Made by a program: the position numbers and the translations under genes. Below the pieces are notes generated by a model. It ran no database searches and had not been told where the DNA came from. It saw only the letters and a program-made list of their open reading frames with translations. Positions 56,388-64,000 of a DNA stretch of 64,000 nucleotides are shown one piece after another; position 1 is the first letter of the stretch, and each line of letters starts with the position of its first letter. This stretch comes from Knufia peltigerae (Eukaryota; Ascomycota; Eurotiomycetes; Chaetothyriales; Trichomeriaceae). The DNA is taken from the NCBI GenBank assembly GCA_030247855.1, contig JAPDRN010000022.1, positions 1 through 64,000 on the forward strand, given 5' to 3'.

Positions 56388-57389
56388 TTAAAGGTGTTCT
56401 CTTTTGGCTGACCTGAGCTTCTTTGCTCTTTGCTCCTGAGCAAACTTCTGCACAGCCTCCTTAGTTTCGGTCCCGGTCGCCAGCTTCCCAAACAATTCTC
56501 TCTCTAAATCATTGGCTCGGTGCAATTCATCCTTGAAGTAACACGTCATCAAGCTCTTGTTCTCCTTTAAGGAAATTGGCGGAAGCTCGGCTACCCTGCG
56601 TGCGATGCCGAGGACTGTTTCGAGGAAATTTTCAGCTGGAAAAATCTTGCTGATCAAGCCAGCTGATTCAAGCTCTTGAGCAGTCATTCTTTCTCCTGCG
56701 AGAATAAGGTGTGCTGCCTTCTGTCGCCCAAGGGCGTGAATGAAAGTGAAGCTGGAGCAGGCCTCAGCAGCAAGCCCCCATTTGACGAAAGGTGTGAAGA
56801 AGTATGCGTCGGGAACTGCATATACTAGGTCAAACAATGCAAGACAGCTGGTGCCATAACCTGCGCCGGGTCCATTGACAGCGGCGATGGTAACCTTGTC
56901 GCAATCGATGAGCATCTTGTTCAGAGTACTGGAAGGAGATATCAGTTGATAGGGCCTAGATGGAAGGGGTCGTTCCTTACTGAAGCAATGCCAGTGGATC
57001 TAAATCTGCATTGGCTCGTCGCTGAGCCGATAAATCCATCCCTTGATGCCATGGAAAGTATTGGCATTTGCTATTAAATAGTGGCTGAGAGTAATTCGTA
57101 GGACGTACCGGTGGAAAAGAAGTCCCCTTTCCCGGTCTGAACCAGTACCCTGACTTTGTCATCGGCTAAAACACGCGTGTAAGCGTCCAAGAGTTCCTAG
57201 ATCTCGACGTAGTCTGTCAGCTTTGCTTCGATGAGTCCATTGATTTCAGGAAAGGAGAAGTTGACGCATTACCTTCATGACAACTACATTGATAGCATTT
57301 GCAACCTCTGGACGGTTGTAGGAGATGATAGCCACACCATCTTGTCGTATTTCTGTGCTCACATACTGGGATCGTGCAGACGAAACCAT
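56388..57389 (-). CDS. Enoyl-CoA hydratase/isomerase, delta3-delta2-enoyl-CoA isomerase (Eci1) type
   Basis: Four exons (57273-57389, 57109-57196, 56981-57041, 56388-56928) give 268 residues. The crotonase fold is shown by GKGDFFSTGMDLS (first oxyanion contact) and NGPGAGYG (second). The block KWGLAAEACSS places a glutamate where Eci-type isomerases have their catalytic Glu, so isomerase is favoured over hydratase. Such enzymes move double bonds of unsaturated fatty acyl-CoAs for beta-oxidation. The C-terminus (REHL) is not a clean PTS1. It is divergent from an SKL-tailed acyl-CoA ligase 419 bp away, pointing to a shared peroxisomal lipid role. Confidence 0.83.
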
Positions 57390-57808
57390 AACGATGATGG
57401 CGTCACACGTTGGAATAGGGTGAGTGGCCTCAGTGGACGGCAAGTCTTCATCGAAGTTGTATGAGTCTTGTAATATGCCTTAATAAGCCGAGGTTCCTCG
57501 GCATGCTCATGATTTACTGGCTTTGTGGAGAACATCGACTAGAAGCCACGAGGCTGTACATACGGAGTACGGAGTGCGGGGGTCGCGATCGAGGGACCGT
57601 AATATTCTCCCTGATGGCCGGCCGGGCCGAGGCTTGATTTCATGAGTGGCCTTCTCACCTTACGGCACTACAGAGAGATGCGGGCATGCAGATAGAAACG
57701 GTGAGCTTCTGTTCTTCTAGTCTTTCTTGAACACATCTCAAGACTGAGACAGAGAAAACCGACTTCTCTACATGCATAGTATGCGTCTCATGTGCCTCTT
57801 GGAACACA
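57390..57808. promoter_or_regulatory. Bidirectional promoter, enoyl-CoA isomerase / acyl-CoA ligase
   Basis: 419 bp between divergent start codons. TACGGAGTA at 57561-57569 overlaps a second near-copy (TACGGAGTG) by two bases, near the middle of the spacer. No fatty-acid-response (CCTCGG) or clear TATA element was confirmed by eye. Confidence 0.5.
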
Positions 57809-59485
57809 ATGGTCATCTACAAATCCAACGTCAAAGTGGATATTCCCCGAGATCTAAACCTCACTGAACTTCTGCATTCCAGCGCAAGATCGCCACCTGT
57901 GCCGGAGAACCACATCGTTTTCGAAGATGACCTACAAGGCCGACGTCTTAGTATCGGTGACCTTCGGAGAAATGCAGGAGCAATCGCATACGCGCTGAAG
58001 GAGCGCTATCGTCCGCGCGATCAGAGTCGATGGACGGTGATTCTTCCAAATTGCGTGGCAATTATCGAAGCAGCTCACGCAGTTCTATGGCTTGGTGGTG
58101 TTTTCTGCCCGGTTAATCATCAACTACCGGTTCAAGACTTCACTCACGCACTGTTGCTCACAGAATCCGAGTATATCATAGCTTACGGACCCATTATCAG
58201 AAAGGTTGAAAAAGCCATTGAGTCGGCAAGACAGAAAAACCCCAGCTTTCCAAGGCCCCAAATCATAGTGGCATTGGCGGCAAATCCTAGTCCTCCCTAC
58301 AAGGACCTCTACCAGGACATAGCTTACGAGAAGAGTCTACCAGTGCCGCACTATGACAACACAGAAGACCGGATAGCCAGCATCCATTTGTCCTCAGGCA
58401 CGACCGGTCTTCCAAAAGGAGTCAGACTCTCACATCTAAACTACGTTGCCAATGTGCATCAACTTTGGACACACGATCCTAATCGTTGGACTCCAGAAGA
58501 GTCTGTTCTCTCATTCACACCGTTTGTGCACCTCGCCAATGGCACGATTCCCTTCTTCCTAGGGCCCTGGACAGGCATGCGGCATATTATCATGACTTCA
58601 GTCGACATAAACGAATTTGCGAGGACAGTACAGAGAACAAGACCAACCACCGTTCAGATTGTGCCTCCTGTCGCACGACAACTCTTCCTGAATGAACTTG
58701 ACAAAACCTACGACTTCTCTAGCGTGAAAAGAGCCACCGGAAGCATTGGAAAGGCCGCCACTGCAGAAGTAGACAGGTACTTTGGACCTGGAAAATGGAC
58801 GCTCCTGAACATGTACGGTATGACCGAGGCCGCTTGTTGGATTGCGGCAAACAGGATCACCGATCGTGTGGCACCGGATGAACTTGGACCTATTCTCCCA
58901 GGCATGGAGGCAAGACTCATGAAGGATGACCGTACGGATGCACCTGCTGGAGGGCCCGGAGAGCTCTGGCTCCGAGGAACAAACATTACCAAGGGCTACC
59001 TGAATAACGAAAAGGCCAATACCGAAGCCTTTCCTGAGGAGGGTTGGTTCAACACCGGTGATGTTGTTTCCGTCTCTGCCCGGGGTGTTTTTAAGCTTGC
59101 TGGACGCACTAAAGAGCTTATCAAATACAATGGATTCCAAGTGAGTCCTACCGAGCTTGAGCAGTACATCTCCGGCCACCCTGCCGTCGCTGACTGCGCC
59201 GTAACTTATACACTGGACGCGTACAAGATAGAGTTACCAACTGCGTACATTGTGTTGAAAGACCATGGCCAAGAAAAGGCGACAAAGCTCGCACAGCTTC
59301 GCGAAATCCACGAGAGCGTGGACAGACAAGTGGCAGGCTACAAAAAGCTTCGAGGGGGTGTATGGGAAGTGTCGAAGATTGCAAGGAACGCAACAGCGAA
59401 AATAATGAGAAGAGAACTACATTCTTTCACCACCGGGCTTGTATCGAAGTTGGAATATAGTAGGACTTCAAACTCTAAACTTTAG
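57809..59485 (+). CDS. Peroxisomal AMP-binding acyl-CoA ligase (4-coumarate-CoA-ligase-like)
   Basis: Single exon, 558 residues. ANL superfamily motifs are clear: the P-loop SSGTTGLPKG (195-204), YGMTEAACW, GELWLRGTNITKGYLNN, EGWFNTGDV, and the NATAKIMRREL region with the catalytic lysine. The C-terminus is SKL, a strict PTS1 peroxisome-import signal. It should activate a carboxylic acid with ATP and CoA inside peroxisomes; the acid (fatty or aromatic) cannot be read from sequence. Its divergent neighbour is an enoyl-CoA isomerase, supporting beta-oxidation of some acyl side chain. Confidence 0.9.
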   Translation: MVIYKSNVKVDIPRDLNLTELLHSSARSPPVPENHIVFEDDLQGRRLSIGDLRRNAGAIAYALKERYRPRDQSRWTVILPNCVAIIEAAHAVLWLGGVFCPVNHQLPVQDFTHALLLTESEYIIAYGPIIRKVEKAIESARQKNPSFPRPQIIVALAANPSPPYKDLYQDIAYEKSLPVPHYDNTEDRIASIHLSSGTTGLPKGVRLSHLNYVANVHQLWTHDPNRWTPEESVLSFTPFVHLANGTIPFFLGPWTGMRHIIMTSVDINEFARTVQRTRPTTVQIVPPVARQLFLNELDKTYDFSSVKRATGSIGKAATAEVDRYFGPGKWTLLNMYGMTEAACWIAANRITDRVAPDELGPILPGMEARLMKDDRTDAPAGGPGELWLRGTNITKGYLNNEKANTEAFPEEGWFNTGDVVSVSARGVFKLAGRTKELIKYNGFQVSPTELEQYISGHPAVADCAVTYTLDAYKIELPTAYIVLKDHGQEKATKLAQLREIHESVDRQVAGYKKLRGGVWEVSKIARNATAKIMRRELHSFTTGLVSKLEYSRTSNSKL

Positions 59486-59843
59486 GTGTGTATCATGTAC
59501 TGAATCCCAGCCCGTCAACGATAATGCCGTCCAAATCAACGGTTGCAGTCTGATCAGACTCTATTGTGACGTTGAAGACGGACATGGTACGGAGTACTTT
59601 TGTCTTTCATTCTCTCCTGGATGGTCCCGGCGCCCTGGACCGTTCGCGGCACTCCATCGCCCCCTTACCACCTATGAAGCTCAGGTTAAAGCGGCCTTAC
59701 GAGCCAGCCGCAAGGACCAGGTAATTACCTAAGCTTTTTCGTTCTCTAGTAATAATAGAGGTATTGATGCGTCGAGCTCATTGCAAGAGGTCACATTGTA
59801 TTCTCTCGGACGCTTTGAAATCCTCATACCTCAAAAAGAATCA
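59486..59843. other. Intergenic region acyl-CoA ligase / ICT1-like
   Basis: 358 bp. It contains TACGGAGTA at 59588-59596. A stretch at about 59509-59549 resembles, in reverse orientation, part of the nab3-like coding sequence at about 54429-54468. An open frame to 59732 runs through it but without a recognised domain. Otherwise 3' UTR and promoter. Confidence 0.5.
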
Positions 59844-60460
59844 ATGCTTTCGTGGTGGTGTCGGCATTCGCCGAGGCATCTGACGACAAGGTCTTTGTAT
59901 CGTGGCCATCTGTCCGCCAAAGCTCAGCTACCAGACTACGACTATGACGCAGCCAGGGCATGGTACAAGTCCTACAAAGCCACGGAGTCTCTACAGGGGC
60001 TAGGAGAGGTAACTTACAGTCGATCCAGAGGCCCTGGTGGTCAGAATGTGAACAAGTATGATTTAAAAGGGTGTCCTGTACTCTTTAGGTCTCGCGATCT
60101 CACGGTAGCAGAGTCAACTCAAAAGCACAACTACGCGTGCCTGTAGACGGCCTCCTCGCGTTGCTCCCCTCTGTCCTGCACAAGGGGATTCTCTCATCGA
60201 GATACTACGCGGAAAAGTCGTCCAGCCTTGTCATCCAGGCAGACGACAGCCGCAAGCAGCAAGCTAACAGAGACACGTGTTACCGCAAGCTCAACGAACT
60301 CATTGTGGATGTGTACAAGCACAACGTGCCGGGTGAAACAACGGAGGATCAGAAAGAGAAGGTGCAGAAGTTACAAAAGGCAGAGAACGAAGCGAGATTG
60401 AAGAGGAAGCATCTGCAGTCGAGCAAGAAGCAATCTCGGTCCAAGGGTAGCTTGGACTGA
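59844..60460 (+). CDS. Mitochondrial peptidyl-tRNA hydrolase of the ICT1/RF-1 domain family
   Basis: Exons 59844-60055 and 60112-60460 (56-nt intron) encode 186 residues. The ATG at 59844 gives a basic presequence (MLSWWCRHSPRHLTTRSLYRG). The RF-1 domain has SRSRGPGGQNVNK with the GGQ tripeptide at 65-67, split near its end by the intron, then VNSKAQLRVPV and the YYAEKSSSLVIQADDSR block. A lysine-rich tail (KRKHLQSSKKQSRSK) fits binding to the ribosome. Equivalents are human ICT1/MRPL58 and yeast Pth4 (YOL114C), which hydrolyse peptidyl-tRNA on stalled mitoribosomes. Confidence 0.88.
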
Positions 60461-60496
60461 TATTATGGTACAATAATTCCTCGACACTGGTAACAT

Positions 60497-61663
60497 CTAG
60501 GCACTCTCGATTGACCGCAGAACAGACTCTGCCACCGTTTTTATTCCTTCGTCTAGATCGGGTGTCGCATCAAGGTCCTGCAACCAACCTCTCACCCACA
60601 CGACGAGTTGTGGATCCTGCGTCTTTGCTCTGGCTTCCCTCAAATGTGCCAAAGCTTGTCTGAATGCAGCAGGAAATTCGGGACTGTTAGGCTGCAGTGA
60701 AACAAGAGGCAGCCGAATGCGACATGCCTGACTGTGCCAGTCTTGCGGATACTCCGTCATCAACTTTGCTTCAATATGTGCTGCAATTTCCCGGCAGGCT
60801 GAAAGAGCTTCATAGTCGACAACCATGTCGAAGAAGTCCAGCCCGAAGGAGGGATCGTTGAACTGAGCCATAGCGGCGTCGAAGATCGCCAGGGGAATTG
60901 CTCCGTTCATGGCTGACGTTGGGTCGAAGAACTGTAGGGTTGTGTGCGCACTGTCCTCTCCTTCAGCTTCTGGATTGATGTCCATCGCTGTCAAGTTAGG
61001 CAATTTAATGACGTTTTCGTCCTCCTCAAGGATCTGCTCTTGTGTCTGTCCGCCTGTCGAAATACCCAGTATCTCCCGACGTGCCTGGATCTTGGCGATG
61101 TGAGACATCTCCAGCCTTCCATATTCAAACCACATGGCTCTGGACGACTTGCAAAACCTGAGTCCTCGCTGCATGTAACTTCTTGCCTCGGTCATGTCGC
61201 CGTTTTCGTCCAGGGCAAACTGCGCCGCATATGTCCACAGGTCAGACTTTCGAGGATGCAGACGGAGTACTTTGGCAAAAATTTCTTGCCGTTTCTTGTA
61301 AGCCTTCTGTTTTCTGGCGAAATCTATTGCCTGCAACCACAGATCCACATCACCAGGGTGCTTCCTCGTCCCGCGGTCAAATACGAAGAAGATGCGCCGC
61401 TTCCCATTGTGTGCGGTTGACTTTATCCCAAGTCTCTTGACTCTTTTCCGTCTCAAAGCCTCGACGTTGATCTCGAACTCGGCGTAGCGTGCGTAGTCTG
61501 AAGGTGTGGAGCCTCGAGCATTAATTTTATGCTCGAAGTCGGATCGTTTTCTGGTGATACTGGTGATTTCGTCTGCGGAAAAGATGTTCTTGCGTTCGTA
61601 TTCCTTCAGTTCCGGCACAGATTGCTCGAGAAAGAACCGAGCCTTGTCACTCGCAGCGGCCAT
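60497..61663 (-). CDS. utp6: U3 snoRNP / SSU processome protein Utp6
   Basis: Single exon, 388 residues, the usual Utp6 size. The N-terminal block with EQSVPELKEYERKNIFS and ITRKRSDFEHKINARG is characteristic, followed by HAT (half-TPR) repeats across the middle (W-x-Y and A-x3-P patterns such as DLWLQAIDFARKQKAY, DLWTYAAQFALDENGD). Utp6 is in the UTP-B subcomplex needed for early cleavages to 18S rRNA in the nucleolus. It is divergent from cwh43 and convergent with the ICT1-like gene, whose stop lies 36 bp away. Two near-copies of the 9-mer in this gene are coding. Confidence 0.92.
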   Translation of the reverse strand: MAAASDKARFFLEQSVPELKEYERKNIFSADEITSITRKRSDFEHKINARGSTPSDYARYAEFEINVEALRRKRVKRLGIKSTAHNGKRRIFFVFDRGTRKHPGDVDLWLQAIDFARKQKAYKKRQEIFAKVLRLHPRKSDLWTYAAQFALDENGDMTEARSYMQRGLRFCKSSRAMWFEYGRLEMSHIAKIQARREILGISTGGQTQEQILEEDENVIKLPNLTAMDINPEAEGEDSAHTTLQFFDPTSAMNGAIPLAIFDAAMAQFNDPSFGLDFFDMVVDYEALSACREIAAHIEAKLMTEYPQDWHSQACRIRLPLVSLQPNSPEFPAAFRQALAHLREARAKTQDPQLVVWVRGWLQDLDATPDLDEGIKTVAESVLRSIESA

Positions 61664-62051
61664 GCTTTCCGCGAAATTTGTTTATCGAGGTGGGAGATGT
61701 TATCGCTTGAAGATGCGCTGATCGTGAAGTGTTGGTGGAACTTTTTTTATTTCTTCTGTTGGAGAATGATGTCGATGTCCACCAGATCCACTAGAACTTT
61801 TCGGTTGACAGCGGCTTTGCACACACCGTGCTCCGTACCCGTATATAGTTTCGCGTGCCTTTGGTGAGCGTATTTCGTATTCATAGAGCCGAACGCGCAT
61901 CAGGGGCCACCTCGATTACATTTCAGAGCGCAGCTTTCATTCTGGATTATTTTGTTCGTCCTCCGTACCCTTTTGTCACTCATTAATCTTCTTTTTTTGT
62001 CCGTTTCTACAGCTTATGCGGCTTCTTCATATCGCCTGCTAGTGCTTCACA
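61664..62051. promoter_or_regulatory. Divergent promoter region utp6 / cwh43
   Basis: 388 bp. Near-copies of the 9-mer occur at about 61829 and 61959. A CT/T-rich tract (about 61985-62010) precedes the cwh43 start, and an 8-codon ATG ORF (62016-62042) lies in its likely leader. Confidence 0.45.
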
Positions 62052-64000
62052 ATGGCGTCCAAGAAGGAGGGCGATGTGGTTTTTTCGGTTTGTGGACATC
62101 ATCCCGCTGCGTTGCGTCGAGCAAGCTGACGATGCCTCAGTTCAATGGAAAATACGTCTCTTGGGCACACACTGTTGTCGCATATGCCGCCTTCATCGGG
62201 GCCTTTATAGTCGGTGTTTCGCTCCACTACCATAAAATCGTGCAGAACGAGCACTATGGCTACCCCGACGAATGGTTTCCCTCTGTCTCTTCTACAATCG
62301 GCGACCGATACCCCGAACGGTCTGTTTTTATGGTCTTCATCGCCATCACCTCCGGACCACGCTTTGCTTTGGTTGGACTGTGGTACATGCTCACCAGGAG
62401 GCCGAATACAAGCTTGCCTGGGATCATAGCAGCAACCGGCTTGTTCAGAACGTTGACATGTGGAGGTTGGACATATGTGACATCCACGGATGACCACGAT
62501 TGGCATGATATCTTCATGATATCCTACCTAGTTGCGACACTTCCATGGACACTAGGCTGCCTTGCATTGAGCCCTCCAAATCCTACTGCGATCAGATATC
62601 GAAAAATCCTTGCCAGCCTTTTCTTTGGAACGCTGGTGCCACTTGTATACTGGTTTATTCAGCACAAGGTCCATAAAAGGGCTGGTGGTATGCTTCACGA
62701 TTTCCATACGATATCTAAGATCCCTGTCTGACAATGAAGCAGCATACACCATCTATTCGTTTTTTGAGTGGTCACTTATTCTGTTTGACGTCGCCTTTGA
62801 CGCAGTGACTGCGATCGATTTTCAGACATTTGAGCTTGTGGTAAGAGACGTCAAGGGTCTTAGCAGAGGGTACGTGCAGCTGCTCCCGAGATATACAAAA
62901 GTACAACGAAATAGAACCATTGCTTGGTTGACTGACTGACATTGGATAGTGATGCGAAACTTTTGAAAGAGTCTGTGAAGGAGAAAGAGTAAGTTGATTG
63001 AGATGCGTTGTAGGGTTTCCCAGCTCATGACTCTGTAGTCACGACAATTCGCTCATTCAGACATCCACCTTTGAAGGTCCCTACTACTGGCCTGCTATAC
63101 TCGACGCACTAGCCGAAATTCTCCACGGATACTTTTTCTGGTCCATCCTAACCTCGCTGGGAGTTCTTGTGTGGTATTTTCCACTCTGGCATATGGGAAT
63201 CTCTGGTTACGAAGTCATGGTCATGTCTACCATCTCCCCGTTAACACTCGGAATTCCGTTCATTAGATCTCTCTGCATCAAATACAACCGCTGGATCCAC
63301 ATGTCGACCATGGCAGGGCTTCTGGCTTGGCTTGTGAAGGACCCTGCGAATCGATTGTTCACCGTTGGCTTCGCTGTGTGGATGGGTTGTCTTGGATGGT
63401 CGGCGGAATGGTATGCTGAGAGACGCAATTCCGCACGCCTTCAAAGAAGAATTCTTGCTTGGAGTATCGGATTGATTCTGTCCAGCATCTCCAAATTCGC
63501 CAACCACACCAACAACCCAGTTTGGCCTATCCTCCATGCAGGCATCGGGGGCTGGAACAAGACGGCCTTGGTAGTAGCCCTCTTTGCGATCTGGAGGTCA
63601 ACGCGACCTGCCACAACCAGTGGAGGCGACTACGTCCCACATAATGCTAAGAAAGGGTCGAGTTTACTGGCAGGACTCGGATTTGGAGGACTCATGTTTG
63701 CCACGCACTCTTTGCTTTCAGATTCCAGCACCATGATCCTATGGGTCTGGGAAGGCTATCCTGTAAGAGGACCACTGGCAGCGCCTCATGGTGCTGTCAC
63801 CTTGATCTGCATGAGCGCTGGTTTGTTCTTGGGTATTGCGCTTCCTGGTTTCTTTGGGTCGTGGACTGCCTTCGGACTCGGCGCTGTTGGGGCGGCCTTG
63901 CTCACCCTCTACAGCAACTGGACTGGATACTACGGCGGGCTTCTCTTGGCTTTCTACATCATGGGAGTTGCTCCAGTCATTATATCGTCAGCTGTCCAAC
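62052..64000 (+). CDS. cwh43: GPI-anchor lipid remodelling protein Cwh43, partial (C-terminus off the window)
   Basis: Proposed exons 62052-62087, 62141-62687, 62743-62869, 62950-62988 and 63039 to the window edge. The frame stays open to base 64000. The N-terminal FRAG1/DRAM-like region is clear (SLHYHKIVQNEHYGYPDEWF, RYPERSVFMVFIAITSGPRF, CGGWTYVTS, YSFFEWSLILFDVAFDA), followed by many TM helices. Cwh43 swaps diacylglycerol for ceramide on GPI anchors in the ER. Start choice is open: the 62052 ATG has strong context (A at -3) and a 53-nt intron (GTTTGT...CTCAG) gives MASKKEGDVVFS-FNGKYVSW. Otherwise ATG62132 (MPQFNGKYVSW) starts directly and 62052 opens a 25-codon upstream ORF ending two bases before it. 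Confidence 0.87.

Noticed and set aside
1..64000. Search for a secondary-metabolite or defence gene cluster
   Set aside because: No PKS, NRPS, terpene synthase, NLR, HET or transporter grouping is visible; the neighbours are mainly unrelated housekeeping genes.

Overview
The window is nuclear DNA of a filamentous ascomycete (Pezizomycotina). The evidence is short 45-76 nt GT-AG introns with CTAAC/CTGAC-like branch points inside most genes, a Zn2Cys6 regulator, a fungal rhodopsin-domain membrane protein, a secreted tyrosinase, Cho1-type phosphatidylserine synthase, INO80 Ies4 and a Cwh43 homologue. Gene content and style suggest Eurotiomycetes, perhaps Chaetothyriales, but that placement is a weak inference. 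I support 26 protein-coding genes, all rebuilt from splice signals and reading frame. I found no convincing tRNA, rRNA, CRISPR array or intact transposon.

Layout. 0.5-6.2 kb (minus): a class I aldolase of the DapA family, a YMR226C-like short-chain dehydrogenase and a Zn2Cys6 regulator, with the dehydrogenase directly downstream of the regulator. 6.7-13.8 kb: an Arl3/ARFRP1 GTPase, the recombination factor Sfr1/Mei5, INO80 subunit Ies4 and a RanBPM/Gid1-type SPRY-LisH-CTLH protein. 14.4-20.3 kb: a DUF2235 (Tle1-like) hydrolase, Pol I subunit Rpa43 and a Rieske plus AIF-like oxidoreductase. 20.3-23.6 kb is a gene-free island crowded with one 9-mer. 23.6-37.8 kb: a rhodopsin-domain membrane protein, then a same-strand run of tyrosinase, GNAT acetyltransferase, a zinc-cluster-less regulator-like protein, a membrane J-protein and a TINA-like coiled-coil protein. 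38.7-50.2 kb: molybdenum cofactor sulfurase, phosphatidylserine synthase, Gar1, threonyl-tRNA synthetase, a Bsd2/Ndfip-like adaptor and a Cbp6/UQCC2-like assembly factor. 50.9-64 kb: an alpha/beta hydrolase, a Nab3-like RNA-binding protein, a divergent enoyl-CoA isomerase / SKL-tailed acyl-CoA ligase pair, a mitochondrial ICT1-like release factor, Utp6 and the 5' part of cwh43, which runs off the end.

Most genes are housekeeping: ribosome biogenesis (rpa43, gar1, utp6), translation (ThrRS, ICT1-like), RNA and chromatin (nab3, ies4, sfr1), lipids and GPI (cho1, cwh43), respiration (cbp6, AIF-like). There is no recognisable secondary-metabolite cluster. The strongest unexplained signal is the 9-mer TACGGAGTA, present at least 16 times, always outside coding exons, against about 0.5 expected by chance. 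Other items worth a look are a molybdenum cofactor sulfurase whose tail carries a C2H2 finger where MOSC should be, a 12-nt microexon in the phosphatidylserine synthase gene, a GC-AG intron in the Gid1-like gene, and two genes with a weak-context first ATG adding a mitochondrial-like leader before a strong-context ATG.
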